Source: Chitinophaga pollutisoli (GTDB taxonomy: Bacteria; Bacteroidota; Bacteroidia; Chitinophagales; Chitinophagaceae). Taken from it: a DNA stretch of 64,000 nt. The stretch's first letter is position 1. Every line of letters begins with the position of its first letter. Of the stretch, positions 37,294-47,001 are shown piece after piece. Both the position numbers and the translations under genes were made by a program. The notes beneath the pieces are model-generated. The model searched no databases and was not told where the DNA came from. It was given only the letters and a program-made list of their open reading frames with translations. The DNA is taken from contig NZ_CP149822.1 of the NCBI RefSeq assembly GCF_038396755.1, positions 5,362,001 through 5,426,000 on the forward strand, in the 5' to 3' direction.

Positions 37294-40200
37294 ATGTACA
37301 CAAAACTTCCACACATGACATTGCTAAGATTATGCTGCTGTTGCCTGCTGCTGCTTGTTGCGTTGCCTGGCTTCAGCCAATCCGGGGAAGGAGCGGTGAC
37401 CGGCATCGTGCGCGACTCCGCCACACGGGAGCCTATAATCGGCGTGAGCGTGTCCGTCAAGGGCACGTCGCGGGGCACCGTTACGGACGTGAACGGCCGG
37501 TACCGGTTGCAGGTGAGCGCCGCCACGGAAACGCTGGTGTTCAGAATGATCAACTATGCCTTGCAAGAAATTCCGGTAGGTAACCGCCGTGAGATCAACG
37601 TTGACCTTGCCGAAACTTCGTCACAACTTGGTGAAGTGCTGATTGTGGGGTATATGGAACAATCGACCCGCAAGAATACCGCTGCCATTGCCAAAATGGA
37701 TGTGGCGGAGTTGAAGAACAACCCTAACCCGAATCCGGTACAGGCGATGCAGGGTAAAATTGCCGGCGTATCCATCCCGATCACGCAGGGGCAGCCCGGT
37801 ATCGGGGCTACCAATATCCTTATTCGCGGCGGCACAAAACCCAACGTCTATGGGTCGGGTCTGGGAACAAATAATGGCGCGGCGGTAGGCGCAACCGGCA
37901 GTTCGCCGCTGGTGGTGGTCGATGGCGTGTTCCGCTCCCTTAACGATATCAATCCCGACGATATCGAATCGTTCCAGGTGATGAAGGACGCGGCATCCAC
38001 GGCGATATACGGCGCGCGCGGCGCCAATGGCGTTATCGTCATCAAAACGAAGAAGGGAAAACTCAATGCACGCTCATCCGTGACGCTTTCCCACCGCAGC
38101 ACCTGGGAAACCCAGGCCCGCGATTACAATTACCTTTCCGCGGAAGAATACCTCCGACTGGCGCGCATTACCGTCGCCAACACGTCGGACGCCATTCAAA
38201 AAGCGACGCTCCTCAACAATGGCGGCTTCTCGGCCGGAACACGGGTGTACACCCGCCCGGGGGATTACGGCAAGAATATTTACTACACCGCTTTGTACGA
38301 TAATATCGTGCAGGTGGAAGGCCAGGCTTACGTTGATAACCTGCTGAACCGCGGCTGGCGCGTGATGGATGATCCCATCAATCCCGGCACCAAACTTTTA
38401 TTCAAAGACAACAATTACCAGGACGAACTCTGGGAAACCGGTCTTTCCAACAACACAAACCTCACCCTCAATGGAGGCACGGAAAAGGCTGATTACAATT
38501 TCTCCATGGGATATACCGATCAGAAAGGCGTACTGGTGGGCACGCGTTACAAGCGCTACAGCGCGCTGGGTAACTTCGGCTACCAGGCGTCCGACAGGCT
38601 GCGGCTGGATTTCATGGTCAATTACCAGCACACAAAACCCAACTATGTGGACAACTACCAGAACGACCTGGTGCGCTCGATTCGTATCACGCCGCTCATC
38701 CGTACTTTCAAGGACGACGGGAATCCCATGCCGGGGGAGCTGTACACGGTCCGTAACCGCTTCCACATGCTGAAATACGACGATATACGCACTTCCACCG
38801 AGCGCCTCGTTTCGCGCGTGGCGGCGGACCTGACGATCGCAAAGGGATTGCATTGGAAACCGTCGATTTCCTACGTGATCGATGACTATAAAGAACTGAT
38901 CATGCGGAAGGCTACGCCCCCGACGAAATTCAGCCTTCCACGCAGCGTTTCAAAGATGACTATACGAACAATGCGCGCCAGCTGATGCTCGACCAGGTGC
39001 TGCAGTTCGATACGGATTTCAATAAGGACCACCGTTTGACAGTGCTCGCTGGGATGAACTTTACCCGTCACACCAACCACTCGAAAGACATGGGTTCGCA
39101 ACGCGCAACCAACGATTACATCTATACAATTGACGAAACACCCACTACAACCATAGACGGCCGGCTGGTGTCCAATGTAGGCGATTTTGCGACCAGGTTG
39201 GGCGAGACACGGTCTGCCAGTCTTTTCGGACAGTTTGCATACGACTACCAGGGTAAGTATATGTTTGGCGGCTCCTTACGGTACGATGGATTTTCCAATT
39301 TCGCGCCGGAGAGAAAGTATGCCTTGTTCCCATCGTTGTCTGCAGGCTGGAACATCGACCGCGAGAATTTCTGGGTGCGCAACCGCGCGGTAAGTTCCCT
39401 GAAGCTGCGTGCTTCATGGGGGGTAGCGGGGATGAATGATATTGGCATTACAGACACCTATGGGGAATACTCTGCAGTGGCATATGGAACGTATGCGGGC
39501 ATCGTTCGCACCGGACTGGCGAATCCGCGCCTTACATGGGAATCGACCGTAACAACGGACATCGCGCTGGAAGTTGGTTTGTTGGATAACAGGATTAATG
39601 TGGCGGTGGATGTGTACGACAAGCTGACGAAAGACCGGCTGACCACCATGCCGCTTCCTTCAGAATCACCTTTTACGTCCATCATGACCAATAACGGCGC
39701 CCTGCGCAACAGGGGCATCGAAGTGGCGATCGGCGCCAATATCATCAAGCGCAATGCTTTCAACTGGCATACGAATTTCACGTTTGCATTCAACCGTACC
39801 ACCATCACCGAATTACCCGGGAATGGCCGTGCGAGGAACCGCCAGGGTGGTGATTTGGTGTTCGACAAGGTTTCGGGCCAGATGGTGGAAGCCGGCGGGT
39901 TGGCGGAAGGGGAACGCCCTTTTGCCATCTATGCCTTCAATGTGCTGGGCGTTTTCGCGACCGACGAAGAAGCGGCAGCCTGGAATTCCCGCATCAAGGA
40001 CAACCTGGCATCCACGGAAGGCCAGCGCGTAGGCAAACGTGGCGGCGATTTCATTTTTGAAGATGTGAACAACGACGGTGTGATCGACATGAAAGACCAG
40101 GTCTTTATGGGATACCGCAACCCTGACAAGATCGGCGGCATACAGAATACATTTACTTACAAGGGTTTTTCGCTCCGGGTGAACGCTGATTACGCGCTCG

Positions 40201-40661
40201 GGCATATCATCAGCAACGGCGCGCTCGCCCGCTCGATGGGGCAGGGGAGAGCATTCAATGAAGGCGCTCCTACGCAGGCGCTGGCGGATAATGTGTGGAA
40301 GAACCAGGGCGATGCCGGGAAAAAATATGCGCGCTTCTCATTTGCAGACTATGATTTCGGGCAGCGGCAATACCTGCGCAACGGCAGCCTGGGCAACAAC
40401 AGCAGCTACAATTCCGATGTTTCGGTGATGTTCGAAAAAGGAGATTTCCTCGCGCTGCGGGAGATTACTTTGTCTTATGATTTTCCGTCGGCATGGGTGA
40501 AAAAAATCCGTTCGAACGGCGTGAACGTTTACGCCAGTGTGTACAATGTGGCTTACCTGACGGCTTACAAAGGGCTTAACCCTGAAATCTACAGCGGTTT
40601 CGATCCGGGCGGTTATCCCCGTCCACGCCAGTTTTCTGTCGGAGCCAATATGAGATTCTGA
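37294..40661 (+). pseudogene. SusC-type transporter of the sialic-acid locus, interrupted by one frameshift
   Basis: Outer-membrane TonB-dependent transporter expected to import sialic acid or sialoglycans with the SusD that follows. Frame one runs from 37294 (an ATG at 37315 is also possible and gives a cleaner signal, TLLRLCCCCLLLLVALPGFS) through the carboxypeptidase-like domain and plug (LKDAASAIYG-like LMKDAASTAIYGARGANGV region near 37980) to a stop at 38985. Frame two continues the barrel to 40661. The switch lies at the run of five C at 38917-38921: adding one C gives RKATPPDEIQPSTQRFKDDY and then NNARQLMLDQ, a smooth barrel. Restored length is about 1122 residues. Everything else looks intact, so this may be a sequence error or a very recent mutation. 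Confidence 0.85.
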
Positions 40662-40687
40662 TTTTTAAACGTATTAACAGTTGAGTT

Positions 40688-42163
40688 ATGAAAAAATGGA
40701 CGATACGCATATGGACCGTTTTCCTTGCCGCCGGCATCCTCACCGGATGTAAGGCTATCCTGGAAGTGGAGCCACAATCCAGCATCACGGACGAAGTGTT
40801 TTTCCGCAGCGAAGGTGATTTTGAACCCTATGTAGCAGGGATTTACACGGTGATCCGCAGTTTGGCCAACAACGTAACATACGGGACGGAGCGCGGTGAA
40901 GAACTGATTGCTGCCAATAATAACCGGTTTTCAGTGGCTTACATGCATACTTTGTCACCGGCTTCCGGAGCGTTGAACTATGCTGAATGGTACCGGGGCA
41001 TCGGACATGTGAACCTGTTGCTGGAGAAGATCCAGCCGTTCCCTTTCGCTTCGAACCCCGATGTGAAGAAGCGCATCCAGGCGGAGGCTTTTGCCCAACG
41101 CGCGTGGTTTTTCTTCCACCTTACCCGTGTAATCGGCGATGCGCCGCTCATGTTGCAGGCAGTAGTGAATGACGATGTGCCCCTGTTGCCGCGGTCTTCC
41201 GCGGCGGACGTTATGACCCAGATCCTGGCGGATGCGGACATGGCGCTCGAACTGTACAAATCGATGTCGGCTTTCTCCAAAACTTCTTATCCTTCCAAAT
41301 ACCGCTTTTCGTATGGCTCGGTGCTGGCGCTGAAGGCAGACGCTTTGTTATGGAAAGCCAAAGTGCTGGGTGGCGGACAGCCAGAATTCCAGGAAGCGGT
41401 GGAAACAATCACGGAGATTGAAGCCACCGGCGTAAGGCTCAATGAAAACTTCAAGGACGTGGCAACGGTTCGCGCGACGAATAACCCTGAAGTGCTGATG
41501 GCTGCTTATTTCCAGCGCGACGAAACGCCCGGCGGCAACTACGCCAAGAACGCGCTGCCTTTCGAATCCATTCTCGGCAGTGCCATCAATCTGAACGAAC
41601 TGCCTTGGGTGAAAAGCTCCGGCAACGGGCAAGGCGCTTACCAGATCAGTCCGCTGTCGCGGGCATTATTCACGAATTCCGCAGACAAGCGCATTCCCTA
41701 TACCTGGGTGGTGGAAATGACGAATACGGGGCCCTCTTTCGCGTGGATCAATAAATATCCCGGCAACGTATATTTCGACGACCGCATTTCCGATAACGAC
41801 GTGATCATTTACCGCCTCGCCGATATCCTGCTGCTGAAAGCCGAAGCCCACGCCGGCCTCAACCAGGGGAGCCTCGCCAAAGCCGCGCTCGACCAGGTGC
41901 GCCTGCGCGCCGGTACCGGCGAATACACGGGCGCGCTTGATAAATTATCGCTTGAAAGGGAAATCCTCAACGAGCGCGGGCGCGAGCTGTTCTTCGAGAA
42001 CAAGCGCTGGTGGGACCTTGTGCGTTTCCACAAAGGCGGAACACTCGATATTTACCAGTACATCCCGAATCTTGCCGGCAAGACCACACCGCTTTTCTGG
42101 CCGCTCAACACCACCGTGCTGGCCAACAACCCGAAAATCGATCAAACGGAAGGATATAAATAA
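40688..42163 (+). CDS. SusD/RagB-family lipoprotein of the sialic-acid locus
   Basis: 491-residue surface lipoprotein with Cys21 (VFLAAGILTGC) followed by KAILEVEPQSSITDEVFFRS. The SusD pattern is complete: AEAFAQRAWFFFHLTRVIGD for the helical half; YRLADILLLKAEAHAGLNQG and LNERGRELFFENKRWWDLVR for the C-terminal half. It begins 26 bases after the frameshifted susC and lies 11 bases before the first sialidase gene. It would bind the sialylated substrate or free sialic acid at the cell surface. Confidence 0.93.
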   Translation: MKKWTIRIWTVFLAAGILTGCKAILEVEPQSSITDEVFFRSEGDFEPYVAGIYTVIRSLANNVTYGTERGEELIAANNNRFSVAYMHTLSPASGALNYAEWYRGIGHVNLLLEKIQPFPFASNPDVKKRIQAEAFAQRAWFFFHLTRVIGDAPLMLQAVVNDDVPLLPRSSAADVMTQILADADMALELYKSMSAFSKTSYPSKYRFSYGSVLALKADALLWKAKVLGGGQPEFQEAVETITEIEATGVRLNENFKDVATVRATNNPEVLMAAYFQRDETPGGNYAKNALPFESILGSAINLNELPWVKSSGNGQGAYQISPLSRALFTNSADKRIPYTWVVEMTNTGPSFAWINKYPGNVYFDDRISDNDVIIYRLADILLLKAEAHAGLNQGSLAKAALDQVRLRAGTGEYTGALDKLSLEREILNERGRELFFENKRWWDLVRFHKGGTLDIYQYIPNLAGKTTPLFWPLNTTVLANNPKIDQTEGYK

Positions 42164-42174
42164 AAAGCATCAAG

Positions 42175-43332
42175 ATGAAATTCATACATAAACTCCTGGC
42201 TTTATCCCTCATCACGCCACTGGCCTGGGCCTGCAACGACGATCCGGAAAAGATCTTCCCGAAAATCGAACCGCCGTCTTCCGTGCTGCCTTATGTTTTC
42301 CAGCAAGGAGCGGAAGGATACAGCTGTTTCCGCATCCCTGCCATCATCATGACAAAATCCGGCGACCTGCTGGCTTTCGCGGAAGGCCGCAAGAACGATT
42401 GCAGCGATGAGGGCGATATCGATCTCGTCATGAAAAGATCCCTCGATTCCGGCAAAACCTGGAGCAAACTGCAGGTCATCTGGAGCGACGCAGACAATAC
42501 CTGCGGTAACCCGGCGCCCGTGGTGGACCAGCGCACCGGTACCATCCGCCTGCTCATGACCTGGAATTACGGGCACGACGATATCGGCATGATCAACGCC
42601 GGTACCAGCAAGGATACCCGCCGTGTATACCTCACTTCCTCCACCGACGAAGGCAAAACCTGGGACACGCCGAAGGAAATCACCAGCACGGTAAAAGCTC
42701 CCGGTTGGGGATGGTACGCCACCGGCCCCTGCCACGGAATCCAGATCACGAAAGGCGCTTTTAAAGACCGGATGGTCGTGCCGTGCGATTATATTGAAGT
42801 GGGCGCGGGGAGAAGAGGGAATTCCCATGTAATTTACTCCGACGACGCCGGCCTTACCTGGAAGCTGGGCGGAAAGGTGCCGCAACTCTCCGGGCTGAAT
42901 CCAAACGAAAGCACGGTGGCGGAACTGGCGGATGGCAGGCTGATGCTGAACATGCGCGTAGGGGGCAACGATTACCAACGCCTCGCCAGCGTGAGCGCCG
43001 ACGGGGGGATCACGTGGTCGGAAGCCTATGACGAAGCCACGCTGGTGGACCCCGTATGCCAGGGCTCCCTGTTGTCGGCCATGGTGAACGGCAGCCACCG
43101 GCTGTTTTTCTCCAATCCCGGCGCCACTACACGCACAAGCATGACCGTACGGATGAGCAGCAACGACGGCGGCGATTGGGATAAGAAGAACCTTGTTTTC
43201 GAAGGGCCGTCGGGCTACTCCGATTTGGTGCAGCTGTCCAACACCCACATCGGGCTGCTGTTCGAGGGCGGGCTTAGCCGTTACTTCAACGGTATCGCCT
43301 TCCGGCAGATTCCCATTGCGAACATTAAATAA
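42175..43332 (+). CDS. Exo-alpha-sialidase (GH33-like), lipoprotein
   Basis: 385-residue sialidase that removes terminal sialic acid from glycans. Lipoprotein Cys20 (LAWAC) places it at an outer membrane face. The FRIP motif F52-R-I-P55 is perfect (YSCFRIPAIIMT). Asp-box repeats are at 89-96 (SLDSGKTW), 156-163 (STDEGKTW), 222-229 (SDDAGLTW) and 274-281 (SADGGITW), with a weaker fifth at 328-335. Catalytic candidates are the Asp/Glu cluster NDCSDEGDIDL, a Glu in NPNESTVAEL, Arg53, Arg261 and Arg320 for the carboxylate triad, and Tyr348 in SGYSDL as nucleophile. It is the third gene of the operon and 13 bases upstream of a second sialidase. Confidence 0.93.
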   Translation: MKFIHKLLALSLITPLAWACNDDPEKIFPKIEPPSSVLPYVFQQGAEGYSCFRIPAIIMTKSGDLLAFAEGRKNDCSDEGDIDLVMKRSLDSGKTWSKLQVIWSDADNTCGNPAPVVDQRTGTIRLLMTWNYGHDDIGMINAGTSKDTRRVYLTSSTDEGKTWDTPKEITSTVKAPGWGWYATGPCHGIQITKGAFKDRMVVPCDYIEVGAGRRGNSHVIYSDDAGLTWKLGGKVPQLSGLNPNESTVAELADGRLMLNMRVGGNDYQRLASVSADGGITWSEAYDEATLVDPVCQGSLLSAMVNGSHRLFFSNPGATTRTSMTVRMSSNDGGDWDKKNLVFEGPSGYSDLVQLSNTHIGLLFEGGLSRYFNGIAFRQIPIANIK

Positions 43333-43345
43333 CTGAAACGGATAT

Positions 43346-44503
43346 ATGATCATGAACGGAAGAATGAAGATAGCGGCCGCCATCGCGGTGATGGCGGTAC
43401 TCGGCCTCGGCGCCTGCCATTCCTCGCGCCCCGCGGCATCCGCGCCCGCAGAGGAAACGCACGTGGTCTTTGAACCGGGCGGGATGTATGCTTCCATGCG
43501 CATTCCCGCGCTGGTAGTCACCAGGCGGAACACGTTGCTCGCTTTCTGCGAAGCCCGCATCGGCAATGCCAGCGACTGGGCCGACATGCACCTGGCGCTG
43601 CGGCGCAGCACCGACGAAGGCCGCACCTGGAGCGATATCCATGTGCTCGACAGCTTCAAACAGGGACCTGTAGGCAATCCTGTACCCATCGTCGACGACA
43701 AAGGCACCGTGCACCTGCTGTACCAGAAAGATTACAAAGACGCATTTTATATTTCTTCGGAAGACGACGGCAAAACCTGGTCCCAACCACGCGACATCAC
43801 TGCCGTGTACGACCGCTTCAAGCCCGAATACAACTGGAAAGTGCTGGCGCCCGGTCCGGGCCACGGCATCCAGCTAAAAAACGGACGGCTGCTTTCGGCC
43901 GTGTGGCTGGCGGATTCCCGCAAGCTCACCCCGCGGAGGAGCCACGCGCCTTCGTGCATGGCTACCATATACAGCGACGATTACGGGAAAACCTGGCAGC
44001 GCGGCGCGATTGTGGCCGACAGCTCCGCGGTCATCTCCAATCCGAACGAAAGCCAGCCGGTGCAACTGCCCGACGGAAAAGTACTGATGAGCATCCGTAA
44101 TGTTTCAAAGGTAAAACGCCGCGCATTCAGCGTGAGCGCAGACGGAATCTCCAACTGGAGCACGCCCCGCTATGCGGAAGCGCTTTTCGATCCCACCTGC
44201 ATGGCCTCCATCGCGGCGGTGAAATCCGCCGACGGCAAACCTGCTTTGGTGTTTGTGAATCCGGACAGCAGGAATATCGAAAAACATCCCCGGAAAAACC
44301 TCACCGCCAAAGCTTCTTTCGACAATGGCCAGACCTGGACGGTATCGAAAGTACTGAACCCCGGGGCATCCGGGTACAGCGACCTTGCGGCGGGCCCCGG
44401 CAACATCATTTACTGCCTTTACGAAACCAATACGAAGGACAATACTGGCTGGAATTACAGCCTCGTACTCAAAAAATTTTATACCAATTGGATAACCCGT
44501 TAA
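43346..44503 (+). CDS. Second exo-alpha-sialidase-like protein (BNR repeats)
   Basis: 385-residue lipoprotein (LGLGAC, Cys24; an ATG two codons in is also possible). The FRIP motif is relaxed to S-M-R-I-P near 51-54. Asp boxes lie at 88-95 (STDEGRTW), 138-145 (SEDDGKTW), 210-217 (SDDYGKTW) and 324-331 (SFDNGQTW). NPNESQPVQL and the nucleophile region ASGYSDL (Tyr344) match the first sialidase, as does overall length, so the two look like an old tandem duplication that has diverged. The altered FRIP and different insertions suggest another linkage or sialic-acid form. It could also be an inactive binding protein, but the key residues seem present. Confidence 0.87.
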   Translation: MIMNGRMKIAAAIAVMAVLGLGACHSSRPAASAPAEETHVVFEPGGMYASMRIPALVVTRRNTLLAFCEARIGNASDWADMHLALRRSTDEGRTWSDIHVLDSFKQGPVGNPVPIVDDKGTVHLLYQKDYKDAFYISSEDDGKTWSQPRDITAVYDRFKPEYNWKVLAPGPGHGIQLKNGRLLSAVWLADSRKLTPRRSHAPSCMATIYSDDYGKTWQRGAIVADSSAVISNPNESQPVQLPDGKVLMSIRNVSKVKRRAFSVSADGISNWSTPRYAEALFDPTCMASIAAVKSADGKPALVFVNPDSRNIEKHPRKNLTAKASFDNGQTWTVSKVLNPGASGYSDLAAGPGNIIYCLYETNTKDNTGWNYSLVLKKFYTNWITR

Positions 44504-44520
44504 AACCGACACACCACACC

Positions 44521-45483
44521 ATGAGAATTCAAGGATTGATCGCCGCCACATTCAGCTCTTTTCACGCAGACGGATCTCCCGACCTGACGCGCATCCCGTC
44601 GCTGGTAGACCAGCTGATCGCCGACGGCGTCAAGGGTGTATTCATCTGCGGCACCAATGGCGAAGGGCCTAACCTCACCATCGAAGAGCGGATGCAGATC
44701 GCGGAGGCGTATGTGAAAGCCGTTGATAAACGTTGCCTGGTGCTGGTGCATGTGGGCCACCCTGCTATCGCCGAGGCGCGCAAGCTCGCGGAACATGCGC
44801 AACGCATTGGTGCAGACGCCGTTTCCGCCGTGGCGGCGTTTTACTTCAAGCCGTCGTCGGCGCAAAACCTGACCGACTGCATGGCGCAGATCGCTTCCGC
44901 AGCGCCGGAGCTGCCTTTTTATTACTACCATATTCCCGCCATTACAGGCGTAGCCATGGATCTGCTGGAATTTCTCCAGCTGGCGGAAACAGCGATCCCC
45001 AACCTGGCGGGCATCAAATACACCGCGTCTACCCTGCACGAGTACCAGTCCTGCGTGCAATACGGCAACGGCAAATTCGATATCCTTTTCGGGTACGACG
45101 AGCTGCTGCTGCCCGCGCTGGCCGTGGGCGCAAAGGGCGCCATCGGCAGTACCTACACGTTTGCCGCTCCGTTATACCGCAAGGTGGTAGCGTGTTTCGA
45201 AGCGGGCGATATGCAGGCGGCGCAGCAATGGCAATACGAAGCGGTGCGGATGATCCGCTGCCTGGGACGGTATTCGCCGATCCCCACGCAGAAGGCTATC
45301 CTGAAAATACTGGGTACCGATCTCGGGCCGTGCCGGTTGCCGCTGGCGCAGCTGAGCCCGCAGCAGGCGGAAGATATCCGCCTTTATCTCGAAGAAATCC
45401 GGTTCGCGGAAACGCTGCATGCTGCAGGGGCTTCCCTGCAGGGGAGCGTCGCGTCCGGCCATCATTCCCCTCACAAAAGCTAA
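44521..45483 (+). CDS. nanA: N-acetylneuraminate lyase
   Basis: 320-residue cytoplasmic aldolase that splits N-acetylneuraminate into N-acetylmannosamine and pyruvate. The ATG at 44521 is chosen (MRIQGLIAATFSSFHADGSP); an earlier ATG overlaps the sialidase gene and adds an unlike extension. Family features: the pyruvate-carboxylate loop ICGTNGEG (44-49), the Tyr of YYYHIPAITG (Y136), Schiff-base Lys166 in LAGIKYTASTLHEYQ, and DILFGYDELLLPALAVGAKG, which in lyases holds sugar-contacting residues. The YHIP and IKYT context favours sialic-acid lyase over dihydrodipicolinate synthase, and the operon supports it. The PKD/LamG gene starts 3 bases after the stop. Confidence 0.9.
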   Translation: MRIQGLIAATFSSFHADGSPDLTRIPSLVDQLIADGVKGVFICGTNGEGPNLTIEERMQIAEAYVKAVDKRCLVLVHVGHPAIAEARKLAEHAQRIGADAVSAVAAFYFKPSSAQNLTDCMAQIASAAPELPFYYYHIPAITGVAMDLLEFLQLAETAIPNLAGIKYTASTLHEYQSCVQYGNGKFDILFGYDELLLPALAVGAKGAIGSTYTFAAPLYRKVVACFEAGDMQAAQQWQYEAVRMIRCLGRYSPIPTQKAILKILGTDLGPCRLPLAQLSPQQAEDIRLYLEEIRFAETLHAAGASLQGSVASGHHSPHKS

Positions 45484-45486
45484 CAA

Positions 45487-46998
45487 ATGAAAAATTCCCG
45501 TTACCTGTTTTTTTACCTCGCGGCGCTGCTATTCGCCGCCTGTAAGAAAGACGACGCGCCGGCGAACGGCGTTATCCGTGAAGTGATCTTCGAATCCGAC
45601 AAACAGGAGATCAGCGCGGGCGACAGCATCGTGTTCAAGGATTATTCCGATGGCTACGTTACGCACTGGAACTGGACGTTCGAAGGCGGCACGCCGGAAG
45701 CCTCCACACTGTCGGCCCCGAAAGTGATCTACGACGAGCCCGGCATTTACGAAGTAACGCTGGAAGTCAGGAATGCGGATATGGAGAAAGTGCTTACCAA
45801 AAAAGCGTATATCAAAGTGGATTACAACCGCGTGCGCGCCGATTTCACGTCGGCCGCGGCGGTGTATTTCCAGCAGGAAGACGTACCGTTCAGGGATACC
45901 AGCGCCGGCCGGCCGGAAACCTGGGCTTGGGAGTTTACACCCGTGCATGGCGGCGCCACGTTACGTTCCACAGTGCAACATCCCGTGATGCGGTTCTCCG
46001 ACACCGGGTTTTACCGCGTCACGCTCAGGGCTTCCAACCCGCAGTTTGCCGACGAAGTGGTGAAGGAAAATTTCATCCGGATACTGGATCCTTCTTCCAT
46101 CAGCGCCGATTTTACCAGTGATCAGCCCGCAACGTATGCGGGTGGGAAGATCCGGTTGAAAGATGCTTCGGTCGGGAAACCTTCGGCCTGGGAATGGAAA
46201 GTGGAAGGCGCGGAAACATTCACTTCCACCGAACAGGAGCCTGAATTCACGTTCACGCAGCCGGGCCGCTATAAAGTAACGTTGACCGTCCGGAATCCTT
46301 TCAATTCGAATACGAAAACCGCCGATAAATTCCTGCTGGTTGTTCCCGCGGATGATCTTTCCGCATTCGTTCCCTTCAACTATACGGCTGTCGACGCCGG
46401 TCCCAATGCCATCGCGACTTCCGCGGTAGGCGGCGGCGTAACCTTCGGGCAAAGCGACCGTTTGGGCAAACCGGGGCAGACGGCTACATTCAATGGCTCT
46501 TCCGGCATCCTGCTTGCCGATCATGCGGCGTTGAATTTCGGAACGGGAAATTACACGATTTCAGTTTGGGTGAAGACAACTTCCACGGCAAAGATGATGC
46601 TATGGCAGGAATCTGGCCGGAATGGCGCCAAAGACAACCAGACCTGGCTTCGCCTCAACGACAACGCCAACGACCGCCAGATGCGCTTCTGTCTCGAAGA
46701 CGGCTCGGGTTCCACTATCATGAACCTCGGCGGAACGGGTAAAGTGAACGACAACGCATGGCATCACGTGGTAGCGGTGCGCGACGGGTTAACGACGCTT
46801 GTGTACATCGACGGCATCCGCGTAGGCATGACCACCGCACCGGCTTTGCGCAACGTGTCGAACGGCCAGGATTTCAAAATCGGTTTCCAGGAAGGGGCTG
46901 CGGCGAATTCCTCGTATTTTGCCGGTGAGATCGACGACGTGATCATTTACCGCAAAGCCCTCACGGAAGCGGAAGTGCAGGCGTTGCACCAACTGTAG
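45487..46998 (+). CDS. Surface lipoprotein with three PKD domains and a LamG-like domain
   Basis: 503-residue lipoprotein (LLFAAC, Cys19). Three PKD-type domains follow one another: about 30-115 (VTHWNWTFEGGTPEAS), 117-200 (PETWAWEFTPVHGG) and 202-285 (PSAWEWKVEGAETFTS). A concanavalin/LamG-like domain fills about 300-503 (LNFGTGNYTISVWVKTTSTA, DNAWHHVVAVRDGLTTLVYI, AGEIDDVIIYRKALTEAEVQ). No catalytic motif was found. It takes the place of the SusE/SusF-type surface glycan-binding proteins of other loci and probably binds sialylated glycans. It sits 3 bases from nanA and 3 bases from the mutarotase gene, so it is firmly within the operon. Confidence 0.85.
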   Translation: MKNSRYLFFYLAALLFAACKKDDAPANGVIREVIFESDKQEISAGDSIVFKDYSDGYVTHWNWTFEGGTPEASTLSAPKVIYDEPGIYEVTLEVRNADMEKVLTKKAYIKVDYNRVRADFTSAAAVYFQQEDVPFRDTSAGRPETWAWEFTPVHGGATLRSTVQHPVMRFSDTGFYRVTLRASNPQFADEVVKENFIRILDPSSISADFTSDQPATYAGGKIRLKDASVGKPSAWEWKVEGAETFTSTEQEPEFTFTQPGRYKVTLTVRNPFNSNTKTADKFLLVVPADDLSAFVPFNYTAVDAGPNAIATSAVGGGVTFGQSDRLGKPGQTATFNGSSGILLADHAALNFGTGNYTISVWVKTTSTAKMMLWQESGRNGAKDNQTWLRLNDNANDRQMRFCLEDGSGSTIMNLGGTGKVNDNAWHHVVAVRDGLTTLVYIDGIRVGMTTAPALRNVSNGQDFKIGFQEGAAANSSYFAGEIDDVIIYRKALTEAEVQALHQL

Positions 46999-47001
46999 CG
47001 T

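Noticed and set aside
43325..43864. Minus-strand ORF across the second sialidase
   Set aside because: Shadow of the sialidase gene; no motif.
44488..44520. Earlier ATG for the sialic-acid lyase, overlapping the sialidase gene
   Set aside because: It adds an unlike 11-residue leader; the ATG at 44521 begins exactly where lyases begin.
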